From JBBDRW01 sp040905265 (GTDB lineage: Bacteria > Bacteroidota > Rhodothermia > Balneolales > Balneolaceae): a DNA stretch of 23,563 nucleotides. The notes under the pieces were generated by a model. It did no database searches and was not told where the DNA came from. It saw only the letters and a program-made list of their open reading frames with translations. A program made the translations under genes and the position numbers. This document shows positions 1 through 8,520 of this stretch, piece by piece; the first letter of the stretch is position 1, and every line of letters starts with the position of its first letter. Where the stretch lies: positions 1 through 23,563 of the forward strand of contig JBBDRW010000141.1 in the NCBI GenBank assembly GCA_040905265.1, written 5' to 3'.

Positions 1-2709
1 GCCGAACAGCTCAGTACGGTGGCCCGCAGTTCGGTGAACCAGATGATGCAGGGGCGTGTTCCAGGGCTCAATATGGCCAATCGAGGTGCGCAGCCGGGGA
101 GTGCTGTTAACGTTAATATACGCGGTGCGATATCCTCGGGTGGAAATACCCCTCTCTACGTGATCGACGGCGTTCCCATGACCAGTTACAACTCCACGGT
201 TCCGGAACTTGACGGATCTGATCTCGGATTTGGTGGCGGGATCGACCGTGACCCACTCAGCTACCTGAACCCGTCCGACATCGAGTCGATTACGGTAATG
301 AAGGATGCGAGTGCGGCGGCGATCTACGGATCAGCGGCGGCCAACGGAGTGATCCTGATCACCACGCGCGGCGGCCGGTCGGGCGACTTGCAGGTGGAGT
401 ATCGCGGCAGCTATAGCGTGCAGGCTCCCAAAGAATATTTTCCTCTGCTGAACGAGCGGGAGTTCATGCAGCAGCAGACGCGCCTCTCCTACGACTGGTA
501 TCTGTACGATCATGGCCTGGCGCCGTACGGCACCAACACCAGCGCGTCGGTTCCCTTCTCTCCGTTCTATTCCCAATCCGATATTTCGGCAGCGGGAGAG
601 GGCACGGACTGGGTGGATCAGGTAACCCGGACGGGCAGCATCCAGGAGCACAACCTGGTGTTGAGCGGCGGGTCGGACCAGACGCGTCTGTACGGCTCGT
701 TCAGTTTTCATGACAACCAGGCGATATTGAAGAACTCGGCCTATAGGCGCTATACGGCACGGCTGAACCTGGACCAGACGATTTCGGATGCGATCGAGTT
801 TCGTCTCCGGATGAATGTGGGCCAGCAGGATGGCCAGAATGCGACCTCGGGTGCGAGCAGCGGGGGAGCGGAGAAGTTTCACATGATCGAGGCGGGCACG
901 TCGGTCTCCCCGACGATTCCGGTCTACAACGAAGATGGCACGTACGCGCTTCACTACAACCCGCTGATCATGAACCCGGTCTCGTTTCTGGATATCAAGG
1001 ATGAGTCGCGGACCAACAACCTGTTTATGGCTCCGACGCTGGAGGTGGAGTTTGCCGAGAACCTGATCGGGACGTTTACCGGCCAGGTGGACCGTGAGGG
1101 GACGACGCGGGGTTTCTATCTGCCGCGCTCGTCCAACCATGCGCTGCTGGCTGAAGGGATGGCGCAGAAAATGGAGCGGAACCGGTCGAACTACACCGGG
1201 GAAGGGTATGTGACCTGGCAGACCGGGTTTGCGAACAGCGAGTTGTCGGTGATGGCCGGAGCGGGGATCTACTATGCGGAGAACGAAGGGTTCCAGATGG
1301 AGGCGATCGGGTTTTTCACCGATTCCTTCCAGGACTACAACATCGGGGTGGCGCATGACCTGAACCGAACCCGTCTCGGTTCGTTCCGGAGTGACCGGAC
1401 GAAGGTATCACAGTTCATGCGGGTCAACTATTCGTACCTGGACCGGTACATTCTGACGCTGGTGGGCCGCCGGGACGGCTCAAGCATTTTTGCCGAGAAT
1501 CACCGGTACGGGTTCTTTCCCGGCGTGTCAGCGGCGTGGATGCTGTCGGAAGAGAATTTTCTTCGCGAGAGCGATGCGATATCGGAGCTGAAGCTGCGCG
1601 TGGGCTACGGTCAGTCGGGCAACGAGACGGTGCTGGCGGGCAACACGCTTCAGCTCTATGCGCCGGGCAACGAGTATGTGATCGGTACGACGCTCTACAG
1701 CGGAGTGGCGCTGGATCAGATCGCCAACCCGGACCTGACCTGGGAGACGGTCACGACGATGAACCTGGGCCTGGACTTCGGCTTCTTCCGGAACCGAATC
1801 CGGGGCTCGCTGGATCTCTACAACCGAAAAGCGACAGACCGGCTGGCCAATAATCCACTTCCGTTCAACAGCCCGGTGGGCAGTGTGGCGGACAATGTGG
1901 GGTCGACGGAGAGTTATGGTGTGGAGCTGTCGCTGAATACGCTGAATGTATCGACGCCGGTGATGAACTGGTCGACGGACTTTAACATCAGCTGGCAGGA
2001 GGCGCGGTGGGTGGAGCGCAATCCGCGGGTGCCGCTGAACCCCTGGGTTGGAGAGAAGGATCTGCTCGGTACGATGTACGGGGTATATACAGACGGCATC
2101 ATCCGTAGTGCGGACGAGATTCCGGCCCACCAGCCGAATGCGAACCTGGGGAATGTCCGCTACGTCGACACCAATGGAGACGGGATTCTGGACAACGACG
2201 ATGTGACGATTATCGGCAACAGCATTCCGAAGTGGCGTCTGGGCCTTCGCAACGAGGTCGGCTACCGGAACTTCAGCCTGAGCGTCTACCTGTACGGGAA
2301 CCTGGACTACTCCCGCGGCAATACCTATTCACCAGGTGCTGGCGGTCTTCGGGTACACGGAGTGCCGAGCAACACGACGAAATATGTAACGGAAGTCTGG
2401 TCGGCGGACAACCCGGCCGGAACGCGTCCGGGCGTGGCGCCGAACCCGCACAGCGGGGACTTCAGTGGAGGGAGCGACTTCAACCAGTATGATGCGAGTT
2501 TTCTGAGGCTTCAGGACATCACGGTTGGCTATGCCATCCCTCGGTCGATGCTGGTGAATCTGGGCGGGATCCAGGATGCGCGTCTGTTCCTGACGGTACA
2601 GAACCTGGGTGTGATTACGCAATACCCGGGATATGATCCCGAGTATACAGAGGCAAATCCATACCCTCACTCATACTCTACAACCATGGGAGTCGAAATC
2701 CGGTTCTGA
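1..2709 (+). CDS. SusC/RagA-type TonB-dependent outer-membrane receptor, 5' end missing
   Basis: This is the outer-membrane barrel that imports oligosaccharides bound by its SusD partner, powered by TonB. The reading frame is open from base 1, so the gene starts before the window; 902 residues are visible and the signal peptide, carboxypeptidase-like domain and TonB box are absent. Seen directly: a plug domain in the first ~125 residues, with the family hallmarks MQGRVPGL, NVNIRG, PLYVIDGVP, a DIESITVMKDASAAAIYGS run and GVILITTRGG, then a long barrel. A DTNGDGILDNDD acidic loop lies near residue 722, and the protein ends in MGVEIRF with a terminal aromatic residue. The SusD gene follows 69 nt after the stop. 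The stop codon sits inside a perfect hairpin. An apparent GTG start at base 19 is internal to the plug and should not be used. The family call is secure; the galactan substrate is inferred from neighbours. Confidence 0.95.
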   Translation, partial: AEQLSTVARSSVNQMMQGRVPGLNMANRGAQPGSAVNVNIRGAISSGGNTPLYVIDGVPMTSYNSTVPELDGSDLGFGGGIDRDPLSYLNPSDIESITVMKDASAAAIYGSAAANGVILITTRGGRSGDLQVEYRGSYSVQAPKEYFPLLNEREFMQQQTRLSYDWYLYDHGLAPYGTNTSASVPFSPFYSQSDISAAGEGTDWVDQVTRTGSIQEHNLVLSGGSDQTRLYGSFSFHDNQAILKNSAYRRYTARLNLDQTISDAIEFRLRMNVGQQDGQNATSGASSGGAEKFHMIEAGTSVSPTIPVYNEDGTYALHYNPLIMNPVSFLDIKDESRTNNLFMAPTLEVEFAENLIGTFTGQVDREGTTRGFYLPRSSNHALLAEGMAQKMERNRSNYTGEGYVTWQTGFANSELSVMAGAGIYYAENEGFQMEAIGFFTDSFQDYNIGVAHDLNRTRLGSFRSDRTKVSQFMRVNYSYLDRYILTLVGRRDGSSIFAENHRYGFFPGVSAAWMLSEENFLRESDAISELKLRVGYGQSGNETVLAGNTLQLYAPGNEYVIGTTLYSGVALDQIANPDLTWETVTTMNLGLDFGFFRNRIRGSLDLYNRKATDRLANNPLPFNSPVGSVADNVGSTESYGVELSLNTLNVSTPVMNWSTDFNISWQEARWVERNPRVPLNPWVGEKDLLGTMYGVYTDGIIRSADEIPAHQPNANLGNVRYVDTNGDGILDNDDVTIIGNSIPKWRLGLRNEVGYRNFSLSVYLYGNLDYSRGNTYSPGAGGLRVHGVPSNTTKYVTEVWSADNPAGTRPGVAPNPHSGDFSGGSDFNQYDASFLRLQDITVGYAIPRSMLVNLGGIQDARLFLTVQNLGVITQYPGYDPEYTEANPYPHSYSTTMGVEIRF

Positions 2710-2747
2710 TTCAGAACCGTCTGACTCCTGATGATTCAGAATCATCA
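2701..2747 (+). promoter_or_regulatory. Two tandem perfect hairpins between susC and susD
   Basis: The first inverted repeat is CGGTTCTG / CAGAACCG (2701-2708 and 2712-2719, 3-nt loop) and contains the SusC stop codon. The second is TGATGATT / AATCATCA (2729-2736 and 2740-2747, loop CAG). Neither is followed by a T-run, so they do not look like terminators. Placed between the receptor and lipoprotein cistrons they could protect mRNA ends or set differential expression. The role is inferred; the repeats are seen directly. Confidence 0.5.
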
Positions 2748-2778
2748 TATCCAAACCAAACAATTTGAGGTTCCATTT

Positions 2779-4269
2779 ATGAAATTTTCAAGTTCCAAAA
2801 TGATACTTGTAGCTGCAGTAACCCTCTGCAGCGTCTGGATTGCCGGCTGCTCCGATTTACTGGAGCCGAACATCTATTCAGAGTTGACTCCCGAGACGTT
2901 TTTCAATACAGAGGAGGACTTCAACCAGGCTCTGGTCTCCATATACAGTCCGTTCAATGTGGATTGGGGCGGAATCTATAATGCCGACCCGGCACGATAT
3001 TTCGGGCATAGCATGATTACGACCGATGAGCTCCACTCCCAGTGGCACTCAACCTTTACCGACTTTACCTGGGGGGCAGGAACAGGACAGTTAAACACAA
3101 CGTTTAACCAGATCCGGACGGTATCGATTGCCACGGATGTGATTCACCAGCTGGAGACATCCGATGCCAATATCTCCGATGAAGTCCGGAACCGCTATGC
3201 GGCAGAGGCGAGGGCACTCAGAGGCTGGCTCAATTTCATACTTTACGACTACTTCGGCCCGGTACCGAGCCGGATGGACCCGGCGGAGCTCTATTCGCTG
3301 GATATGGATGCACGTCCGACAGATGAGGAGTTCCTGCAGTGGATCATCGACGATCTGAACGCAGCGATTCCCGGCCTGCGGGACAGCTATCACAGTGACA
3401 TGGCAAACTGGGGTCGCATGAGCAAGGGGGCAGCACGAATGTTGCTTCTGCGTACCTATATGAATACCCATCAGTGGAGCCAGGCGGAACAGGTAGCCAG
3501 AGACATCATGGCAATGGGGATCTACAGTCTGCAGGGGGACTACTTCAGCATCTTTAATGAGAAGGCGAATCCGGAGATTATTCATGCCATTCCGGGTACT
3601 GCAGCTGCACCCAACTGGTGGATGCCCGAGGTGCTGACCGGGAACTTTGACCGTACAACCGATGACTGGCCGATCCAATTCAACCCGAACTTTACCGGAT
3701 GGACGGTCTACTGGATGCCCTGGGGTTTCTACGATACATTCGATCCGGATGACGAACGGCTTCACGGGATTCTGGACCAGTATGTCCATACAAACGGCTC
3801 CATCGCCGACAGAACCGGTGGTACGGGCGGGACTGTCATGCAGGGGGCCATTCCGTTGAAATTTACCATCCTGGCGAATCCCAATAACCAGGGACAGCCG
3901 CTCGACTATCCTATTTTCCGATATGCCGAGGTGCTGCTCTCACTGGCTGAAGCGATCAACGAACAGAACGGTGGCCCGACCGCCGAAGCGGAAGGGTATC
4001 TGAATCAGATCCGGGATCGTGTCGGCCTGGACCCTCTGATCGGGCTGAATCAGAGTGAGTTTCGGGATGCACTGTTGCGTGAGCGCGGACATGAATTTCA
4101 TGGGGAAGTGATGCGCCGCCAGGATTTGATTCGTCACGGCAAATATATTGATAATGCCCTGGAAAGAGGCAAGACAAATGCCCAGGCGCATCATGTTCGT
4201 TTCCCGATACCAAACTCTGTCATTACAGAGGGCGACGGGGTGATCGAACAAAATCCAGGGTACAACTAA
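2779..4269 (+). CDS. SusD/RagB-family nutrient-binding lipoprotein
   Basis: This is the surface glycan-binding lipoprotein that caps the SusC barrel. The start at 2779 is chosen over the in-frame ATG at 2731. It gives a clean lipoprotein signal (MKFSSSKMILVAAV..., lipobox IAGC with Cys24), and a TTGAGG sequence lies about 9 nt upstream, whereas the longer form adds a charged, non-signal leader. The product is 496 residues, normal for the family. SusD hallmarks are visible: ARALRGWLNFILYDYFGPVP around residue 142, the helical repeat region, RYAEVLLSLAEAIN around residue 380, and a C-terminal RDALLRERGHEF...RRQDLIRHGKY segment. It is co-directional with the susC gene and is followed by a strong terminator. 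Ligand specificity is not readable from the sequence; galactan is inferred from the GH53 genes downstream. Confidence 0.95.
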   Translation: MKFSSSKMILVAAVTLCSVWIAGCSDLLEPNIYSELTPETFFNTEEDFNQALVSIYSPFNVDWGGIYNADPARYFGHSMITTDELHSQWHSTFTDFTWGAGTGQLNTTFNQIRTVSIATDVIHQLETSDANISDEVRNRYAAEARALRGWLNFILYDYFGPVPSRMDPAELYSLDMDARPTDEEFLQWIIDDLNAAIPGLRDSYHSDMANWGRMSKGAARMLLLRTYMNTHQWSQAEQVARDIMAMGIYSLQGDYFSIFNEKANPEIIHAIPGTAAAPNWWMPEVLTGNFDRTTDDWPIQFNPNFTGWTVYWMPWGFYDTFDPDDERLHGILDQYVHTNGSIADRTGGTGGTVMQGAIPLKFTILANPNNQGQPLDYPIFRYAEVLLSLAEAINEQNGGPTAEAEGYLNQIRDRVGLDPLIGLNQSEFRDALLRERGHEFHGEVMRRQDLIRHGKYIDNALERGKTNAQAHHVRFPIPNSVITEGDGVIEQNPGYN

Positions 4270-4389
4270 GAACAGCGTAACGCAGAGTCCGGTGATGAAA
4301 TCCTCCGAAACGGGAGTGCAGCAGATATTCTTTGCTGTATTTCCGGGATACAGGGGCCACTTCCATCCGGACTTACCTACTCCAAAAAG

Positions 4390-4425
4390 AGTCATGGTGG
4401 CGTTGGGCCGCCATGACTTCTTTTA
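4390..4425 (+). terminator. Intrinsic terminator closing the susCD unit
   Basis: A 12-bp stem (4390-4401 with 4407-4418, one G-U pair) has a 5-nt loop GTTGG and is followed by TTCTTTTAT. An A-rich run precedes the left arm, so it could also work in the other direction. It separates susCD from the hydrolase genes and argues against starting the next gene at the upstream in-frame ATG (4292), because that reading would span the terminator. Confidence 0.85.
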
Positions 4426-4474
4426 TAGCCAACTGTATAGCCTCTCTGTGAGCAGGCCCGGAAACCCGATCGAT

Positions 4475-4480
4475 TATAAT
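4475..4480 (+). promoter_or_regulatory. Possible -10 element for the first GH53 gene
   Basis: A perfect TATAAT lies 22 nt before the chosen ATG and downstream of the susCD terminator, where a new promoter is expected. No convincing -35 box or Bacteroidota-type TTTG element lies at the right distance, so the call is weak. Confidence 0.25.
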
Positions 4481-4501
4481 AGTCTTAAAGAAGTGTGCAG
4501 A

Positions 4502-5713
4502 ATGAGGTGTGAATTGTCAATGGTTCTGATCCTGCTTACAGTTTTTCAGGCATGCAGCCTCACAAATTCCGATGATGATCTGGCTGGCCATAACAATGAG
4601 CCCCCCCTGACAGAAGAAAACGGTTCCTGTGCAGATCTATTGATGGGTGCCGATCTCTCCTATCTGAACCAGGTACTGGATTACGGGGGTACATTCCGGG
4701 ATGCAGGTGAAGTCAGGGATCCCTGGCAACTATTTGCAGATTACGGAACGGACATTGTTCGCCTCCGGAAATGGCACAATCCCGTCTGGACGGCAGAGCT
4801 ATATGGCGATGGTGAGGAGAAGATGTACAACGGCTTGAAGGATGTAGAAGAGGGTATCCGCAGGTCGAAGGAAAACGATATGGATGTTTTGCTCGATTTT
4901 CACTACTCCGATCTTTGGGCTGACCCCGGCCGTCAGGAGATTCCGGCTGCATGGCTGGAGATCAACGATCTGGAGGTGCTGAGTGACTCAATCTACAACT
5001 ATACATACAAAACACTGGAATATCTGAACAGCCGGGGACTGATGCCGGAAATGGTACAAATCGGGAATGAGACCAATTGCGGACTCCTCTACAGCAACGC
5101 TCCCTCCGGATTTCCGAAGTTGAATGGATGTGACGGCCACTGGGACAATCTCGCAGTGGTATTCAACAGTGCAATTCGGGCTGTCCGGGATGTCGCTGCC
5201 CATTCGGAAACAGAACCTCAGATTGCACTTCATGTTGCACAACCGGAAAATGTGGTCTGGTGGTTTGACCATATGATCAGTGCAGGTACCACTGATTTCG
5301 ATATAGCAGGATTCTCCTACTACTCTGCCTGGTCAGATGAACCGATAGAGAATATTGGCGACCAGATTGCTGAATTTCGGAGCCGGTACAGCCGGGATGT
5401 CCTGATTCTTGAGACTGCCTATCCCTGGACGCTGGAAGATGGGGACGGTTATGGCAATATATTCGATGCCGGTAGCCTGATAAACGGATATCCGGCAACA
5501 TCCGATGGGCAAAAACGGTACATGGAAGATCTTGCGAACGAAGTGAAGCGCGGTGATGGACAGGGTATCATTTATTGGGAACCAGCCTGGATAACATCAA
5601 ACCTGAAACATCTCTGGGGTGAGGGCTCTTCGTGGGATAACAATACTTTCTTTGACCATGAAGGTAACACACTGCCGGTATTTGAAACAATGACGTGTAC
5701 GGCTGAATCCTGA
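4502..5713 (+). CDS. GH53 endo-beta-1,4-galactanase, lipoprotein
   Basis: Predicted to hydrolyse internal beta-1,4-galactosyl bonds of pectic galactan or type I arabinogalactan, probably anchored at the cell surface. With the start at 4502 the protein has 403 residues and a short hydrophobic leader ending in the lipobox FQAC; ATG 4520 is an equally plausible start. The GH53 (clan GH-A) barrel is clear: ADLSYLNQVLDYGG near the N-terminus, VRLRKWHNP, LLDFHYSDLWADPGRQ, IPAAW, MVQIGNETNCG with proposed acid/base Glu190, and LILETAYPW with proposed nucleophile Glu304. YWEPAW lies near the C-terminus. Only a short linker and no extra domain are seen. It has its own upstream gap after the susCD terminator, so it probably begins a new transcript. 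A second GH53 gene lies 2.8 kb downstream and differs in its export signal. Confidence 0.93.
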   Translation: MRCELSMVLILLTVFQACSLTNSDDDLAGHNNEPPLTEENGSCADLLMGADLSYLNQVLDYGGTFRDAGEVRDPWQLFADYGTDIVRLRKWHNPVWTAELYGDGEEKMYNGLKDVEEGIRRSKENDMDVLLDFHYSDLWADPGRQEIPAAWLEINDLEVLSDSIYNYTYKTLEYLNSRGLMPEMVQIGNETNCGLLYSNAPSGFPKLNGCDGHWDNLAVVFNSAIRAVRDVAAHSETEPQIALHVAQPENVVWWFDHMISAGTTDFDIAGFSYYSAWSDEPIENIGDQIAEFRSRYSRDVLILETAYPWTLEDGDGYGNIFDAGSLINGYPATSDGQKRYMEDLANEVKRGDGQGIIYWEPAWITSNLKHLWGEGSSWDNNTFFDHEGNTLPVFETMTCTAES

Positions 5714-5780
5714 AAGGCCAGGTGATATAGACGCCATCAGAAATCATGTATGTAACACAATACCATTCAACCATTATAGA

Positions 5781-8414
5781 ATGCAAATGATAACGAAACC
5801 GATCCTCCAGATAACAAAGAGTATCCCGGCCACCCGGCTGATTCTGCTGCTACTTATAACATCAGTAATGGCACTCTCCTGTAGTCCTTCACCAACCGAG
5901 AGAGAGCGAACGGAACCGGAAAGAGTCGAAGTAATTGACGGAGTAATGGTGTGGGAGTCGGGGGAGGAAGTCTCCCTGTTCGGTGTCAACTACCAGCCAG
6001 CCTTTGCCCACAGCCACCGGGCCCTCAGGATTCTCGGAAAAGACCATAAAGAGGCGATCAGAGAGGATACCTATCATTTTTCACGAATGAGATTCGACGC
6101 CTATCGGATCCATATGTGGGACAGGGAGATTACTGACAGCCTGGGGAACCTTTTGCAAAATGAACATCTGGACCTCCATGACTATACGATCCATCAGATG
6201 AGCCAGCGGGACATCCGGACTATCATGACGCCGACAACGTACTATTCCAACGCCTACCCGGATGGTGCAACTCCCGCTCCGGGATTTTCGAATTACATTT
6301 CAAAAGGGCAGGCGCCCCAGGTGCCTGAATACCGGCCGGTGATAAAAAATTATCTGACTCAACTGATCCAGCACCGCAACCCCTATACGGGAATGACTGC
6401 GATTGAAGATCCCAATATCATTGCCCTGGAGATCGATAACGAACCGAGCCACAGCGGGTATGAACGGACGCTCGATTTTGTCAATGAACTTGCCGGCCAT
6501 CTGCGTGACAGCGGCTGGAACAAGCCGATCTTCTACAACATTACCCACGGTGTGCCGGAAGCGTACCTGGACGCAGATATCGATGGTGTGACGTTTCAGT
6601 GGTACCCTGCCGGACTGGTGAACGGCGAGGCCATTCGGAAAAACTATTTCCCCTATGTAAACAGCTATCCGACGCCGTGGGAAGAGGATCCAGGATATCA
6701 GGAGAAAGCGCAGATGGTGTATGAATTTGACCCGGCTGATACCATGCACAGATATGCACTGCCCATGATGGCACGAAGCTTCCGGGAAGCCGGAATGCAG
6801 TGGGCAACCCAGTTTGCCTATGACCCTCTCGCGTTTGCTCATCAGAATAGCGACTACCCAACCCATTTTTTGAATTTCGCCTACACTCCCGGAAAGGCTG
6901 TCAGTGCACTGATCGCATCCGAGATCTTTAACCGGATTGAGCGGCGACAGCAGTTCGATAATTTTCCGGCTGACACCGCATTCGGGGATTTTCTGATGAG
7001 TCATCATCTGGATCTCAGCCAACTCAATGCGGAAGATGCTTTCATCCACTCCAACCATACAGAATCTGTACCGAAAGCGGAAGCTTCCCTGGAGAGGATC
7101 GCGGGTGTCGGGACTTCGCCCATTGTTAACTATCAGGGAACGGGTGCCTATTTCCTTGACAAACTGAAAGAGGGGGTCTGGCGCCTGGAGGTAATGCCGG
7201 ATGCTATCCAGGTCCGGGACCCGTTCGAACGGCCCGATTACGGAAAACATGTGGTTCACCTCAACTGGAGAGAACACCCCATGGAGATTCGGCTTGCGGA
7301 TCTGGGCCGAACCTTTTCCATATCCGGACTGAATGAGGGCAACCGGCGGCAAATTTCTGCAGAGAATGGTTCCTTTACGATCTCACCGGGTTCATGGCTT
7401 TTGACACGGAATGGAGTCTCTTCCGAAGAGTGGGGCCCGGACAGCTGGTTTGGTGCAATACGGATCGGGGAGTTTCATGCACCCGCCTCCAACGCCGAAA
7501 AGCCGGTGGTCTGGCATCGCCCGGTTGATGTAGTTGAATCGGGGCGGCCATTCACGGTCTCGGCCAATATAGCCGGCCTCCGCCCCGGAGAGAGTGTAAT
7601 GCTACGGGTCAACCCATCTCAGGGCCAGAACCAGACGATCGAAATGGAAGAGACGTCACCCTACAGGTTTGAAGCCGATATTCCGGCAGAGACCGTCAGC
7701 CTGGGAGTGCTCCAATACTGGATTGTGGTTGACCGGGGTGAGGATGAGTATCTGACCTTTCCCGGAGCAAACCCGAGTGCCCCGTGGCGCTGGAACTTTT
7801 TCCAAATGGATGAACACTGGCAGATAGCAATTGCAGATCCGGCAGAGCCATTCGAGATCTGGAATGCCGGCAGGGATTTCGCCCGGACCAGCCAGGGATT
7901 CAGCGGATTTGGTGGCAATTCCAACCAGACTTCGCTGAGCTCATCAGACCGCCCCGGAGAGCTCGCCTGGGAGGTCTCTACCACGAACCCCACATCACAC
8001 AGAAGTGTTTTGGGCCTGGCGACTGATCTCTCCGACAGAGTTGCAGGAATGCATCCGGCTACGCTGAATAACTATCAAAACCTTGTGGTTAGGGCAAGAA
8101 CCGATTACAACCTGCCTGCGCCTCTTAAGGTAGTCCTTGTCGATGGTGATGGAAACAGCTACAGCGCTGCCGTTCCGGTTACCCGGTCCTGGCAGGGCCA
8201 CACTCTTCCACTGGCATCCTTCTCTCCGGACCGCTTTATGCTGCTGCCGAGATCCTATCCCGGCATTACAGAGTCATGGTATGAAACCGGGGTTTCGGGG
8301 CCGGTCCGGGCCCGGGATATCCAGGAGATACAGTTCTACATCGATACAACGGATGGGAATCATCAGGATGGAGAACGGTACGGCTTTGAGATCCAGTCAG
8401 CGTGGCTGGAGTAA
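5781..8414 (+). CDS. Secreted clan GH-A glycosidase with C-terminal CBM-like domain (paralog A; GH5/GH147-like)
   Basis: An 877-residue multidomain glycoside hydrolase. The leader ends in ALSC (Cys34), suggesting a lipoprotein; ATG 5787 is an alternative start. Residues ~45-440 form a TIM-barrel-like catalytic domain opening with a VSLFGVNYQ motif. The proposed acid/base is Glu221 in EIDNEPSH, at the usual strand-4 Asn-Glu-Pro position, and the proposed nucleophile is Glu315 in VYEFDPAD. A beta-sandwich follows (~440-560, containing GVWRLEVMPDAIQVRDPF), then an Ig-like module ending in YWIVVDRG...TFPG (~655). The C-terminal ~190 residues resemble a CBM11/CIA30-type jelly roll ending in SAWLE. 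The mix of galactan enzymes around it makes a beta-galactosidase role (the GH147 family is known from Bacteroides galactan loci) attractive. The exact CAZy family is recalled, not tested. Paralogs lie at 17578 and 21136. Confidence 0.85.
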   Translation: MQMITKPILQITKSIPATRLILLLLITSVMALSCSPSPTERERTEPERVEVIDGVMVWESGEEVSLFGVNYQPAFAHSHRALRILGKDHKEAIREDTYHFSRMRFDAYRIHMWDREITDSLGNLLQNEHLDLHDYTIHQMSQRDIRTIMTPTTYYSNAYPDGATPAPGFSNYISKGQAPQVPEYRPVIKNYLTQLIQHRNPYTGMTAIEDPNIIALEIDNEPSHSGYERTLDFVNELAGHLRDSGWNKPIFYNITHGVPEAYLDADIDGVTFQWYPAGLVNGEAIRKNYFPYVNSYPTPWEEDPGYQEKAQMVYEFDPADTMHRYALPMMARSFREAGMQWATQFAYDPLAFAHQNSDYPTHFLNFAYTPGKAVSALIASEIFNRIERRQQFDNFPADTAFGDFLMSHHLDLSQLNAEDAFIHSNHTESVPKAEASLERIAGVGTSPIVNYQGTGAYFLDKLKEGVWRLEVMPDAIQVRDPFERPDYGKHVVHLNWREHPMEIRLADLGRTFSISGLNEGNRRQISAENGSFTISPGSWLLTRNGVSSEEWGPDSWFGAIRIGEFHAPASNAEKPVVWHRPVDVVESGRPFTVSANIAGLRPGESVMLRVNPSQGQNQTIEMEETSPYRFEADIPAETVSLGVLQYWIVVDRGEDEYLTFPGANPSAPWRWNFFQMDEHWQIAIADPAEPFEIWNAGRDFARTSQGFSGFGGNSNQTSLSSSDRPGELAWEVSTTNPTSHRSVLGLATDLSDRVAGMHPATLNNYQNLVVRARTDYNLPAPLKVVLVDGDGNSYSAAVPVTRSWQGHTLPLASFSPDRFMLLPRSYPGITESWYETGVSGPVRARDIQEIQFYIDTTDGNHQDGERYGFEIQSAWLE

Positions 8415-8520
8415 GAAACTGCAACGGGAATGTAACTCTGTTTAAAAATACCGATTCAGATGTTCCGGTTTGAGCCTCTTGCCGGAAGCAAATGCTAACT
8501 TGATATTATAGTACGTACAT

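Noticed and set aside
331..1356. 341-codon open frame antisense to susC
   Set aside because: It lies wholly opposite a strongly conserved receptor gene. The translation is Arg/His/Val-rich with no domain, a common by-product of G/C-ending codons on the coding strand.
4292..4501. N-terminal extension of the first GH53 gene to ATG 4292
   Set aside because: The extension would cross the susCD terminator and bury the lipoprotein signal behind about 70 unrelated residues.
6300..7352. 350-codon open frame antisense to paralog A (and a similar one at 11925-12929 opposite the GH2 gene)
   Set aside because: Both are shadows of clearly recognised hydrolases, with no recognisable motif, signal or ribosome-binding site.
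8463..8487. TTCCGG / CCGGAA inverted repeat upstream of the second GH53
   Set aside because: Only a 6-bp stem with a 13-nt loop and no T-run; too weak to call a terminator or operator.
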